Positions 9,483 through 18,261 of a stretch of 42,331 nt of DNA are shown piece after piece (the first letter of the stretch is position 1; each line of letters begins with the position of its first letter). The translations under genes and the position numbers were made by a program. Origin of the DNA: Mesostigma viride. Taxonomy: Eukaryota; Streptophyta; Mesostigmatophyceae; Mesostigmatales; Mesostigmataceae. Location: NCBI GenBank assembly GCA_009746045.1, contig RPFO01000325.1, forward strand, positions 1-42,331, given 5' to 3'. The notes beneath the pieces are model-generated. The model did no database searches. It was not told where the DNA came from and worked only from the letters and a program-made list of their open reading frames with translations.

Positions 9483-9979
9483 ACCACCTCTCGACCGCCG
9501 GACGTGGCGACGCACGCACACGCGTCTTCGCCCGTAGGGAGAAGTCCGTACGGTAAATTACACACCCGACAACGGGCGGGACGTATTGCATTATAATCTA
9601 ATCGACCGCACAACGCGTTTGTCCACATGTTCTTTGGAAACTTGAGCAAGCTCGCGATGTCGTCCGACGTGAACGGGATCGTCTTGGTCGCGTGCTCGTC
9701 GTCGTCGAACGTCTTCAGTAGCAGCACGTCCTTTTCCACGTCCTCGGCCAGCATGAGCGAGGCCGTGTAGTTGAAGTCGGTGCGCGAGTCGCCCGAAAAG
9801 TACACGCCCACCGACCGGCCGCGGTACGGCAGATCACCTGGCGGACTCAGGATGTCGTACAACACGGGATCTTGCAACACTTCGCGAATCCGCGCGAACG
9901 AGTATTCGACCGGGACGCTCACGATCAAGAGGCCCGGTCCGCCGCGCGGCAACAACACGGCGTTCGACGTATCCGCCAT
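9479..9979 (-). CDS. hypothetical protein with C-terminal Cys cluster
   Basis: A 166-residue protein from the ATG at 9979 (MADTSNAVLLPRGGPGLLI). The C-terminus holds ARCRVCNLPYGLLPTGEDAC followed by AC, a possible small zinc-binding site (C-x2-C ... C-x-C). The central part is mixed alpha/beta and acidic. An upstream in-frame extension would overlap the divergent gene at 10014, so the ATG at 9979, with TATACGCG upstream, is preferred. Family not recognised. Confidence 0.65.
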   Translation of the reverse strand: MADTSNAVLLPRGGPGLLIVSVPVEYSFARIREVLQDPVLYDILSPPGDLPYRGRSVGVYFSGDSRTDFNYTASLMLAEDVEKDVLLLKTFDDDEHATKTIPFTSDDIASLLKFPKNMWTNALCGRLDYNAIRPARCRVCNLPYGLLPTGEDACACVATSGGREVV

Positions 9980-10013
9980 CACTTTTCCGCGCGTATAGTA
10001 TCGACATAAATAG
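9980..10013. promoter_or_regulatory. divergent promoter region
   Basis: The 34-bp gap between divergent starts at 9979 and 10014 contains gcgtatagtatcgacataaa (9991-10010), an AT-rich core readable in both directions (CTATACGC on the minus strand, GACATAAATAG before the plus-strand ATG). It shares the GTATA element with other starts in the window. Confidence 0.5.
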
Positions 10014-10412
10014 ATGGAGAGATTTACCGCGTCGTCCGCGTACGATCTCGTGAAAGCGTCGCAAGCGGGGAAGCGGATGGTCGAGCACAAGATATCGAAG
10101 GCGCTAGAGACGTGCATCCGTTCCGCGTCGTCGCAGGGCCAGACGTCCCTCCTCTACACCGTGCCCACCTATCAGTTCGGCCTCCCCATCTATGATGTCG
10201 ATCATGTGGTGAGAAAAGTGGGAAAGAATCTCGTGCGCAAAGGGTTTCGCGTGAAATTGGTTGGTCAAAATCATTTATACATCGAGTGGGGTCCCACCAA
10301 ACAAAAGAAGAAACCTACTTCTACCACTACGGGCCCCATCGCCGCTCCGACCCAGGCGGCCATCGACGCGACTCGGCGCGTCCGGTTCCAGCTAGCCAAG
10401 GGCGGACGGTGA
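10014..10412 (+). CDS. conserved NCLDV protein (DUF5759-like)
   Basis: An intact 132-residue protein beginning MERFTASSAYDLVKASQAG. The series LVKASQAGK, a middle helix with ALETCIRSAS, LLYTVPTYQFGLPIYDVDHV, GFRVKLVGQNHLYIEW matches a small protein conserved in many NCLDV lineages (l.kaa..K......y..il..c...I......g.....y.VP....G.P.Y....c..yi...l...GF.v......ny..I.W), which I recall as DUF5759. Function is unknown. The basic tail overlaps the convergent gene at 10392 by 21 bp. Confidence 0.75.
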   Translation: MERFTASSAYDLVKASQAGKRMVEHKISKALETCIRSASSQGQTSLLYTVPTYQFGLPIYDVDHVVRKVGKNLVRKGFRVKLVGQNHLYIEWGPTKQKKKPTSTTTGPIAAPTQAAIDATRRVRFQLAKGGR

Positions 10413-10685
10413 GGACCGCACGGCGATCTCGATCATCCAAAGGAGGAGGAATCCCAGGAGAACGGAATTGGCCACCTCGAGCATCCCTTCCGGCGTCTGT
10501 CTCGGAACGCCTACCCTACAAAAGGCCTGGTTCGCGTACTCGCACGCCCCTCGCGTGGCCCCCGCCGGCTCCCACGCGTTCACGCCGCCCCACTCGCCGA
10601 CGGGAGGGGGGTACACGGGCGCCTTGGGGGCGTACGCCAGTCGGGGGCGTGACCAATGAGGATGCGCGACCAACACGGACGTCAT
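10392..10685 (-). CDS. small C-terminally anchored membrane protein
   Basis: A 97-residue protein (MTSVLVAHPHWSRPRLAYAP) with a Pro/Gly/Trp-rich N-terminal domain containing two Cys (GACEYANQAFCR) and a single hydrophobic segment near residues 72-89 (VANSVLLGFLLLWMIEIAV). The two Cys could form a disulfide if that side is lumenal or external. The start is preceded by CTAGTATACCT on its strand. Family not recognised. Confidence 0.6.
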   Translation of the reverse strand: MTSVLVAHPHWSRPRLAYAPKAPVYPPPVGEWGGVNAWEPAGATRGACEYANQAFCRVGVPRQTPEGMLEVANSVLLGFLLLWMIEIAVRSSPSALG

Positions 10686-10714
10686 AGGTATACTAGCAGA
10701 CAAACACGAAAAAA

Positions 10715-12920
10715 TCAGACGTCGGCGGGAGGCTCGGACGCGTTGTCGTTCTCGAAGTCCACGCCGTACAGGTAGAACGCCTTCTTCTTCTGGACGCGGC
10801 CGTTCGCCGGGTCCTGGTCCACCGGGTACACCTTCCACACCTTCTCGAACACGAGTTTGAGCTTGAAATCCTTGAACACGTGGTTGTAGAAATCCTCCTC
10901 GAAGACGATCCGCGAGCGAGGGTCGCGCTGGCGGTTCCAGTCGAGGAACCGCTTCTGGAACTCCTCCCAGGGGCAGTAGTTGTGTTCGACGTCCACCTCC
11001 ACCCACGACACGTGGTTGAGGAACGTGTACAGCGGGTTGGACGCCTCCTGCGCCCGGCGCTGGCAATCCGCGAACCACTCCGGAAGGTGCTCGATCAGCT
11101 GGTCCGTCCCCACCTTCCGCACGAGCGCCTGGTACGCGCGGTTCCCCTTGACGATCACCCTTGCGATGTTCGACGAGATCTTGTCGTCCAGATTCACGTC
11201 CGCCTTCCCGCGGGGCTTGTTGTCGAACGGGAACAGGATGACTCGACGCGCCACCTGGCCCGCGTTGTCCCCCGACGCGAACATGCGGTTGCCCGCGCGA
11301 TGAAGGGCGCGGTCCACGGCTTGACGGCCGCGTCCTTGTGCTTTGCCGGCAGGTTCATGCACTCCCCGCTCACGAGCGACAGCCAGTCCGACTGCGCCAG
11401 GTTGAACTTGTCATTCAGCTCGTAACTGTACACGACCAGCTTGTCCTTGAGCTGCGACAGGCCGAACATCGGCTCGATCGTGTTCGACAGCACGCCCGCC
11501 TCGCGACCGTAGATGAAGTCCATGATGCGGACGAGCGTCGACTTGCCGGACCCGGCGATCCCCTTGAGGAAGACCATGCACTCAAACTTGTCCGACTCGC
11601 GGAGGTAGTACAGCATGCGGCCCACCGCCAGCGCCCAGAACGGCCGCTGCACGTTGTCCGGGTAGTCCTGGTCGTCCAGGATCTTCTTCACGGCGTCCGT
11701 CTCGATGTCCATCCACTCCCCTCGTCGAAGTCGCCCTTGAACCGCCCGGGCTCGAACAGCGACTCGTCCATGTCGATGTTCTCGAAGTACCGCACCGCGC
11801 CCACGTCGTCCGGCAGGTCCGTCGCAGGGTACGGGAACCACTGGTCCGTGTCGCACTTGTAGATCCCGTTCCGGAACGCGAACACGTGGCGGTCGCGGGG
11901 ACGGATCTGGAACGCGAAACTGTTGCGTTTGGACCCGTCCGCGATCCACTCCGTGATCCGCTTGCGCGCGCCGTCTTTGGACCCGAGTCCCCACGCCGAT
12001 GTGCGCGGGAAATCGCACTCCTCCGACACCCACTCGGACAGCGTGCACCACTTGGTCCAGTAGTGCGTGTCGTGCCCCTCGGGCGTGCGCTGGCACTTGT
12101 ACACGCTGTCGTCGTCGCCCTCGCCTCTCCGCAGCTTCTGGACGACCCATCGCGTGGTCAGCAGGATGATCAGCGATTGAAAGTTGTCCAATTTCGTGGG
12201 CAGCGCCAGCGCCTTCGCGATGAGTTCGGGGAGCGAGCCCAGCTCCTTGGCCGACATCCGGCTCTTCATCGCGCACGACGCCGTCTCCACGGTCGTGTAC
12301 AGCCGCCAGATGCACGTCTGGATCGCCGGCTTGAGTTCCACCATCCCCCGGTCCTCCGCCTGTCCGCAGATCGCCAGCACGCGGGACAGCGCGCGGACGT
12401 ACCGCGTGTCCACGTTCGCGTACAGGTCCACGGCGCCCGGGGCGTCGATGCGAGACAGACACGCGGCCAGGAGAGAGATCGGGTCCGCGTGCGCCTCGCG
12501 AGACGCCAGGTGGAAGACGTCGGCCATGATGTCGCCCATGGAGGCGTTCGCCACGGCCGCCTCCGCCAACGCCGCGATGTCCATGATGCGGTCGTTGCTC
12601 GCCGACTTCAGCTGCGACACGAACCCGAGGACGTCAGGGTTGCCCCCGATCTCCTTGCGGAATTCGATGCGGTCGTCCTCGGGGATGGGCGTCGGTCCCG
12701 CCGCGTCCTCCCCGGTCATCTGACTCGCCGGAGCCGGACAAACGTCTTCGTCGGCCTCGCCCTCCTCCCCCCCTCGCTCCTCCGCATCCTCCTGCTCCTC
12801 GTCGCTGCTGCAGGCCCCCGCCTCGTCGTCGACCAACCGGCTCCTCTTCGCGGGGCGTTCCGCCATGATGAACGCCCCTCCCACAGTGGCCTCGGACCGC
12901 GAGCGAGCCTTTTTGGTCAT
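10715..12920 (-). CDS. D5-like SF3 helicase (primase-helicase), two frameshifts
   Basis: From the ATG at 12920 (MTKKARSRSEATVGGAFIM) an acidic low-complexity N-terminus is followed by about 330 helical residues ending before 11715. The second piece carries the ATPase core: Walker A GIAGSGKST (about 11536-11562) after FECMVFLK, and KLVVYSYELND, the Walker B-like strand. The third piece (10715 to about 11300) starts with the sensor segment GNRMFASGD, followed by RRVILFPF, as in D5 helicases (gN......RR..vf.F). The shifts lie at a GGGG tract near 11717 and near 11303. Total about 735 residues. I see no clear AEP primase catalytic motif in the N-terminal half. NCLDV D5 enzymes unwind DNA at the fork. 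TATATC lies 12-17 bp before the start. Confidence 0.88.
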
Positions 12921-13028
12921 GACGGGTATGATATAGACCCACAAAAATCTGAGAATGAAAACGAGCCGTCGGATCGCGACGACACGACATGATTCGATTA
13001 TTATCGTGGATATGACTGTACAACCGAC

Positions 13029-13298
13029 ATGGATCGTGACGTCGCCAAGAGCGCACTGACGTCCATCTGTTCTATCTTTAGCGTCATGGGGGGGTACGTC
13101 CTGCTAGAAGATTTCAACCCGAGCGACACGTGGTTCAAGGCCCTGACGGTCTTCTCGATCGCGTACGTCGCGTCGGAACGAGTGGACATGTCGGCGTTGG
13201 CCACCGCCGTGTACTTCCTAGTATCCATCCTCGTCCCGGGCAAGGGCATCGAACTAGAATCGTTTCTAGCGACCGACGTCGGAAAAGCGTCCGTCTGA
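13029..13298 (+). CDS. small membrane protein
   Basis: An 89-residue intact protein (MDRDVAKSALTSICSIFSVM) with three short hydrophobic stretches at about residues 8-24, 38-50 and 56-70, separated by charged residues. It is divergent from the D5-like helicase; the 108-bp gap contains gattattatcgtggatatgac upstream of the start. Family not recognised; size and topology would fit a virion membrane or holin-like protein, but nothing in the sequence proves it. Confidence 0.6.
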   Translation: MDRDVAKSALTSICSIFSVMGGYVLLEDFNPSDTWFKALTVFSIAYVASERVDMSALATAVYFLVSILVPGKGIELESFLATDVGKASV

Positions 13299-13317
13299 CG
13301 GACAAACGACCCTTCGA

Positions 13318-14331
13318 TCAGCGAAACGCGTGACAACACGTGGGTCTCTTGAAAATCAGCACCGTCGTCCACACCTCCTTCTCGAAGGTCATGGACGCGT
13401 TCGCCATCTTCGCCGAGGTCTGACGCGTCATCGCGTCGCGGACCTTCCGCAAGTTGGATTCGTACGCGCCGATGCAGCTCTCGAACATCTTGCGCGCCTC
13501 CTCCCTCCACTCCTCGAAGGTCGCAAAGTCGCCCGTGCGGATGCCGTTGTAATCCAAGTAGCCCGAGCGCCGCGCAACAAAGTGAAGGGGGTACTTGCGC
13601 AACATGCGACGGGCCATCTCCAAGTTACAGCTCTTCGTGCGTCTGCTCTCGACGGCCGCCCGGCCGCGCGATACGAGCTCGGCGATCCGCGTGCGACCGT
13701 CCGAATGCCGGTCCCAGCACTCCGTCGCGAGCACAATGAGCGGGTGCAGCGCAGGAAAACAGTACTTCCCTTGCTGCATCGGACGGCGGGTGCCGAGCGT
13801 CAGCATCATCAACACGAACGAACCCTCCTCCAATCCCAACGCGTCCAAGAATATCCACGAGAGAGAATGCGCCACGCGCTGAGACTCGAGACGATCGACC
13901 ATGTCCGCGATCCGCGTGAGCGGCGCCAGCGGTTTGCACTCCGCCCTCGGTTCCATCGACAAGGGAAGCAACATGCGAGCCGCCAGGTAGTGGTCCTCGG
14001 TGAACATGGCCACCTGGTCGGGCTGCAGCAGCGAGTGGACGAACAGGTCCGTGATGTCGTCCCCTCGCCCCTTGTGCGCCCGGACCACTTCCGAGAACAC
14101 GTCGAAGTAGCGTTCCAGGGCGTATCGCAACGACTGGCGCTCGATCAGCATGGACCGGATGCGCTCCGTGTCCTCCTCGCATTCCGTGTAGACGAACTCG
14201 TACCGCATGTCCCGCTCCTTGCGGACCGCCGCGCCGGGATCGCACTCGACCCCGAACGCCGTCTCGACATTGGCCAGACTCGACTGGTCCATGCGTTCCG
14301 CGATGCAGCTCCAGGCCTCGAAAGAGTCCAT
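13318..14331 (-). CDS. hypothetical helical protein
   Basis: An intact 337-residue protein starting MDSFEAWSCIAERMDQSSLA. It is helical and charged with scattered Cys, without membrane segment. A short N-terminal stretch with Leu, Trp and Ile recalls F-box or BTB-adaptor starts, but the match is too weak to call. The C-terminal half holds RRMLRKYPLHFVARRSGYLD and YESNLRKVRDAMTRQTSAKM. It ends convergently 19 bp from the stop of the 13029 gene and begins 12 bp after the stop of the RING/TRAF gene on the same strand, so co-expression is likely. Confidence 0.65.
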   Translation of the reverse strand: MDSFEAWSCIAERMDQSSLANVETAFGVECDPGAAVRKERDMRYEFVYTECEEDTERIRSMLIERQSLRYALERYFDVFSEVVRAHKGRGDDITDLFVHSLLQPDQVAMFTEDHYLAARMLLPLSMEPRAECKPLAPLTRIADMVDRLESQRVAHSLSWIFLDALGLEEGSFVLMMLTLGTRRPMQQGKYCFPALHPLIVLATECWDRHSDGRTRIAELVSRGRAAVESRRTKSCNLEMARRMLRKYPLHFVARRSGYLDYNGIRTGDFATFEEWREEARKMFESCIGAYESNLRKVRDAMTRQTSAKMANASMTFEKEVWTTVLIFKRPTCCHAFR

Positions 14332-14342
14332 CGCCGTGTCGG

Positions 14343-15191
14343 TCAGCGAAGGGAAACGTTTTCGATGGAGATGAACGAACGCCCCATCGAACCCCGCATC
14401 CCCGATTCCGCCTCCTCGTCGATCGACTCGTCCTCCCCGTCCCCGCCCCCGTCGTCGTCGTCGCCCTCGTCGCCCTCCGACTCCTCGTCCGGGTCCGGGA
14501 GGTTCACGTACTCCTGCCCCGCCTCGCACCGCTCCCAGCGGAGACAATTGTTGTCGTTGCCCGACGCCCAGATCCCGTGCAGACGGGCGCTGTTCACGAG
14601 CATGCGACACTGCGTCGACGAGAACGGGCAGATCGACTCGTGGAGAGGGATCTCCGACAATCGCGCCACGTGGGTGCACCCGTCGCCGTTCAGGAAGAAA
14701 CGACACGGAAAAAAGGCGCACTCGACGCGGTGCTTGCCTACATCTTTCCGCAACACCGACTCGGAACACCCGTGCACGCGATTCGGACATTCCAGACGCT
14801 CGTGGGGACACCCTCCGTCCTTCCTGTGCTGCGTGACCTCCTCCACGCTCCCCTGGAACTCGCACCCGCGCTCGAAGTTGGCGCACTTGCGCTTGACCAG
14901 CGACGTGATCCGGCCCAGCGTCACGAGGTGCTGCACGCGGTACCGGTGCCACGGGGCGCGACACAGGATGCACTTGCCCGTGACGGCGGCGACCACGCCC
15001 CCGCGCCGTTTCTGTTTCGAGATCAGCTCCCTCGAACACGGCTTGTTGCAGAGGATCGCCTCGCACTTACCGCCCTCCACCCTCGTGCGGCACTCGATGA
15101 CCACCGGATCGTTCAACACGCACATGCAAACGTGACATTGGAGATCGTCGGACGCCACCTGCACGTGGCGACAATCCTCCGTGCAATCCAT
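14343..15191 (-). CDS. RING and TRAF-type zinc-finger protein, probable E3 ubiquitin ligase
   Basis: A 282-residue intact protein. Residues 19-78 form a RING-like finger (CHVCMCVLNDPVVIEC, C43, C48, C52, GKCILC), with an expanded spacing between the middle cysteines. Residues 103-196 hold TRAF-type zinc fingers (CANFERGCEFQG, HRKDGGCPHERLECPNRVHG, HRVECAFFPC). A Cys-containing linker and an Asp/Glu-rich run (about 229-262) follow. RING-TRAF proteins ubiquitinate signalling targets or act as scaffolds; a viral copy may redirect host ubiquitin pathways, which is inference. Start chosen at the ATG that includes the RING. It lies upstream of and close to the helical protein gene at 13318-14331. 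Confidence 0.82.
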   Translation of the reverse strand: MDCTEDCRHVQVASDDLQCHVCMCVLNDPVVIECRTRVEGGKCEAILCNKPCSRELISKQKRRGGVVAAVTGKCILCRAPWHRYRVQHLVTLGRITSLVKRKCANFERGCEFQGSVEEVTQHRKDGGCPHERLECPNRVHGCSESVLRKDVGKHRVECAFFPCRFFLNGDGCTHVARLSEIPLHESICPFSSTQCRMLVNSARLHGIWASGNDNNCLRWERCEAGQEYVNLPDPDEESEGDEGDDDDGGGDGEDESIDEEAESGMRGSMGRSFISIENVSLR

Positions 15192-15257
15192 GGTTCGCTA
15201 GTCTACCCAGTTCCAGACTTTTTTATTCGTGGGAAATAAACGCGTGCTTTTATTATT

Positions 15258-15464
15258 ATGGACATATTAGCTCATTGTCATCCGATTCACAACAACATTG
15301 TCGTCCTCCCGATCACGGGGGAGTGGATCGACGCGTACGGGAGTTACATCGACCGGCCGGACCTGGGCATCCACTTTTTCGTCGAGGACATGAGGCGAGA
15401 GGCTCAGTCCTCCTCCCTCCTCTTCCTCTTCCTCTTCCTCGGCCTCTCCTCGGCCTCCGGGTGA
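15258..15464 (+). CDS. possible small hypothetical protein
   Basis: A 68-codon frame starting MDILAHCHPIHNNIVVLPIT after an AT-rich stretch (cttttattatt) that looks like its promoter. The first 50 residues look protein-like, but the last 18 (SSLLFLFLFLGLSSASG) read the antisense of the Lys/Arg-rich tail of the gene at 15404-15867, so the real end may differ or be frameshifted. Family not recognised. Confidence 0.45.
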   Translation: MDILAHCHPIHNNIVVLPITGEWIDAYGSYIDRPDLGIHFFVEDMRREAQSSSLLFLFLFLGLSSASG

Positions 15465-15867
15465 CCCGCGTCCTCGTCCTCATCGGCCTTCCTCTTCTTC
15501 TTGGTCACGCGGCACAGCGACGGACTTCGGTCACCTCGGGCTCCATGAGGAAGTTCAGACACTCCTCGCACCGACCGGGCTCGTTCTCGAAGAACTTTTC
15601 CAGGCGACTCGGAAGGACGTCCTTGAGCGACGTCTTCTTCTTGCGAGTCTTCACCACGAGCTTGTCGTCCCGCCCCGAGATGTTGCAGGCGTCGACGCCG
15701 GCCTTCGTCATGGAGTCCAGGATTTCGACGGACAACGTCCGCTTGCGTTTTCGGTGGGGCGCGAGGCTCTTGCTCGTCTGGCGGAGGATGTCGTCCACTT
15801 CGATGAACTCGGACGTCATGGATCGCATCTTCTTGCGCCACTCCTCGAGCTGGTACGCGCCCTCCAT
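15404..15867 (-). CDS. small basic protein with Cys motif and Lys/Arg-rich tail, one frameshift
   Basis: Begins MEGAYQLEEWRKKMRSMTSE at 15867 and continues through HRKRKRTLSVEILD and GRCEECLNFLMEPEVTEV. Near 15520 the frame changes; the downstream frame gives a Cys, then VTKKKRKADEDED and a tail RPRKRKRKRREED to the stop at 15404. Without the shift the protein ends at 15505. The CxxC and a later Cys may bind zinc; the KKKRK and KRKRKRR clusters resemble nuclear localisation or nucleic-acid-binding tails. Family not recognised. Confidence 0.6.
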
Positions 15868-15912
15868 TGCTTATGTAGTCACCCGGACGATTTTGCGTGT
15901 GCCTCGAACGCA

Positions 15913-16581
15913 CTAGAGACCGGTGAGCTCGGCGTTGAACCCGGGAGCCCCGCGGACGGCGTTTTGTGCTCCTCGAGAGGGCTCGCCCATCATGCCGAAC
16001 GACTCGGTCGCGTTCACCAGGGGGACGCCGTACACCGTCGTGTCGGCGTCGGCGAGGCTAGGGAGCTCGTAACGGGGGTCGAACTGCATCGTCACGGGGC
16101 GGGGGAACGCGCCGATCGACCCGTTCCACTTGGCGTTGGCCATGACGCCCGTCGTCGCCAGGTTCATCTGGCCGAACATGCTCAGGTCCATGGGGGCGGG
16201 CGTGTACTCGCGGAGGCTCTGGATGCCGGTGAAAGGCAGGTCCTTCCGGTTGCTCGTGACGGCCAGGATGCCCTCCCCCTGCTTCAGGAGCAAGCCCATG
16301 ACGTCCTCCGCGGACGGGAGGAGGTCGGTCGCGAACTGCATCTGCGCGTCAAACCCGCTCCCGATCTGGCTCAGACGGGGCGCGGCGCGCGTGTCGATGC
16401 CGTACACGTTGTCGTACTCGTCCGACGGGATCAGACGCGTCTCCGTGCCGACCTGCTGCGAGGAACGCATCGTCTCGAACTCCGGGTCGACGCACAGCTC
16501 GGGGAACACCTGCGGCCGCTCGCGAGCGCCGATGAAACTGTCCGACTGCCCTCTCGCGGCGTTGCAATAGGAGGTGGACAT
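15913..16581 (-). CDS. hypothetical, possible virion protein
   Basis: An intact 222-residue protein from MSTSYCNAARGQSDSFIGAR. It is rich in Pro, Met, Gly and Ser, with no membrane segment, and has several turn-rich repeats of short motifs (PAPMDLSMFGQMN, RPVTMQFDPRYELP, GAPGFNAELTGL at the end). TTATACG lies about 10 bp upstream of the ATG. Composition suits an extended structural protein, but there is no recognised family. The alternative GTG/other starts further upstream overlap the promoter-like element. Confidence 0.6.
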   Translation of the reverse strand: MSTSYCNAARGQSDSFIGARERPQVFPELCVDPEFETMRSSQQVGTETRLIPSDEYDNVYGIDTRAAPRLSQIGSGFDAQMQFATDLLPSAEDVMGLLLKQGEGILAVTSNRKDLPFTGIQSLREYTPAPMDLSMFGQMNLATTGVMANAKWNGSIGAFPRPVTMQFDPRYELPSLADADTTVYGVPLVNATESFGMMGEPSRGAQNAVRGAPGFNAELTGL

Positions 16582-16613
16582 CTTCGACGTATAACTGTGT
16601 GCCGAGAGATTTT

Positions 16614-17078
16614 TCACGACCAGCGCGTCTTCCCGCCTCGGGGCTTACCGGTCAGCGGGAACTTGGAAGGGACCTTCCACTTGGGCGCGGGCAGACCCTC
16701 GTCCTCGCATTCCCACCTCGTCTCCAACGCATAGCCCATCCGCAAGATCTCCTCCTCTTTGCGTATCGTGCGGATGTACAGCTCGCCGTGGTAGCAGTTC
16801 TTGACGGGGTGCTCGGTGAAGAACCCGAACTTGTCCGGGTTCCCGTGCCAAAAGTCCCCGTGGTATTCGAACACCGTAGGGGGGTCGGTGTCCGACGTGA
16901 ACCCGTCGACGTATAACGGCTTGCCTTTGGACGTGAATAAAACCTTTTCGCCGCCGTTCCCGGCGTGCTGTATCTTGATCCCTCGCTCGCGTTCCACGGA
17001 TTCCAACCACCTCCTGCATTTGGACACATGCTGACTCACGCAGACCAGCCTCGCGTAGGAACTCGCTCTCGCTGCCAT
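16614..17078 (-). CDS. Vsr-like PD-(D/E)XK-fold nuclease
   Basis: An intact 154-residue protein. The N-terminal helix contains QHVSKCRRWLESVERERGIK. The core KPLYVDGFTSDTD (Asp58) and TVFEYHGDFWHGNPDKF (residues 68-84, with Glu71 and the HGDFWHGNP motif) is characteristic of very-short-patch-repair-like endonucleases and the related viral and plasmid nucleases with yEFhGdyWHGnP. The expected role is strand cleavage in repair or in selfish-element mobility; the target is unknown. It ends 32 bp upstream of the 16581 start. No recognition domain is visible. Confidence 0.75.
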   Translation of the reverse strand: MAARASSYARLVCVSQHVSKCRRWLESVERERGIKIQHAGNGGEKVLFTSKGKPLYVDGFTSDTDPPTVFEYHGDFWHGNPDKFGFFTEHPVKNCYHGELYIRTIRKEEEILRMGYALETRWECEDEGLPAPKWKVPSKFPLTGKPRGGKTRWS

Positions 17079-17193
17079 GGTTCGTCTCGATTGTGTGGTC
17101 GAGAGTCGCCGTCGCGACTAAATCGTTACGAGACGCGATTACTTTGCGCGGTCCGCGAACGCGATCTAGAAAACGACACCGACACGTAATCCA

Positions 17194-17762
17194 TCAGACG
17201 AGTTGGAACGTGAAATTGATCTCCTTCGTCGGATCCCCGTCGCCGCCCCTCCCTAGATGCCGTTTCATGAGGGACAGCCACGTCGACGTGTGGCCGTAGT
17301 TGACGTCCGACACGTCCCGGACGTCTTCCTCGCCGTCGATCAGGTGCAGCATCTCGTGCGCGACCGCCCCCGCGAGGATCAGAGGGACGTGTTTCGGCAT
17401 GTCCACGCCGTCCTGGGTATACTTGCATCCGCTTCTCAACATTTCCGGAAGACTCGAAGCCCAATAGTCGGGGTTGATGACGATGCGCGGCTCGTCCTCG
17501 TCCACGCTGAACGCGAACGTCTCTTTCAGTCGGTCGCGCGTCCGCGGACTAAGTCCGGGCTCTTCTTGGAACAGTTCGTCCAACAAGAGGACGCGAGGGT
17601 CAACGGATACCCCGATCGGAAGAACGTGCGGATGATTTCTTTCGTCATCGCCGCCAACCCCGGGTCGCGCGCCAAGATCCCGTCGATGTTGGGCGCCCTT
17701 TTCAACCGGGGCGAGTAGATCGCATCTAACGCCGCCTCGAGTTGCTTCCACTTGCGTTTCAT
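17194..17762 (-). CDS. HExxH zinc metalloprotease (SprT-like), one frameshift
   Basis: The first piece starts MKRKWKQLEAALDAIYSPRL and runs to about 17615; the second piece, in another frame, carries the catalytic VAHEMLHLIDGEED (HExxH), then NYGHTSTWLSLMKRHLG, which supplies the third His. The frame changes at a GGGG run near 17607-17615. About 190 residues in total. The pattern is that of SprT/WSS1-like or other gluzincin-minigluzincin proteases, but the surrounding sequence is not close to the three SprT-like paralogs elsewhere in the window. Substrate unknown. Confidence 0.7.
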
Positions 17763-17797
17763 GACATTGCACCGTATCCCGCGCGATTCTCGACCCC

Positions 17798-18250
17798 TCA
17801 CGAAGCGCACACCTGGTTCATGAGCGCGTCGAGCGGTTTGAGGACGTACAGGAACAAGGCCGAGTACGCCGCGGTCGATGCGACGATCGGGATCGCGTGG
17901 CCGGCGATCGACCATCCCGGGAAGTACGACAGGTGGAAACCGGACGCGGCCACGAGCAGACCTATCGTCAGACCGGCGATCGCGCCCGCGTACACGAACT
18001 TCCTGTCGCTGCTAATGTGCTTGTTGTACTCGCGAGTCCAACGCACGGCCGCGAGGTTTCCTACGCCTAACACGATCATGACTAGGAATATGACCCATTC
18101 CGTGTGCGCCGGCTGGGCCGGGACGCCCACGGAACGGACGGCGGACAAGTACAATGGCAACAACGCGCCCATGGGGGCAGAGGAACCCACCAAAAAGGAT
18201 TTTATTAGGGAATCGGATAACATCGGTTCGATAATACTACATACGGACAT
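17798..18250 (-). CDS. multi-helix membrane protein
   Basis: A 150-residue protein (MSVCSIIEPMLSDSLIKSFL) with hydrophobic segments at about residues 51-70 (WVIFLVMIVLGVGNLAAV), 84-105 (YAGAIAGLTIGLLVAASGF) and 112-137 (WSIAGHAIPIVASTAAYSAL and onwards). A second ATG at 18223, 9 residues in, lies after GTAGTATTATCG and may be the real start. Three or four membrane passes. Family not recognised. Confidence 0.65.
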   Translation of the reverse strand: MSVCSIIEPMLSDSLIKSFLVGSSAPMGALLPLYLSAVRSVGVPAQPAHTEWVIFLVMIVLGVGNLAAVRWTREYNKHISSDRKFVYAGAIAGLTIGLLVAASGFHLSYFPGWSIAGHAIPIVASTAAYSALFLYVLKPLDALMNQVCAS

Positions 18251-18261
18251 ATATTTTCCGC

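Noticed and set aside
13318-14331. F-box at the N-terminus
   Set aside because: Only a loose hydrophobic pattern; no convincing F-box consensus.
13330-15135. 601-codon plus-strand open frame
   Set aside because: It lies antisense to the hypothetical protein and the RING/TRAF gene, whose zinc fingers read on the minus strand.
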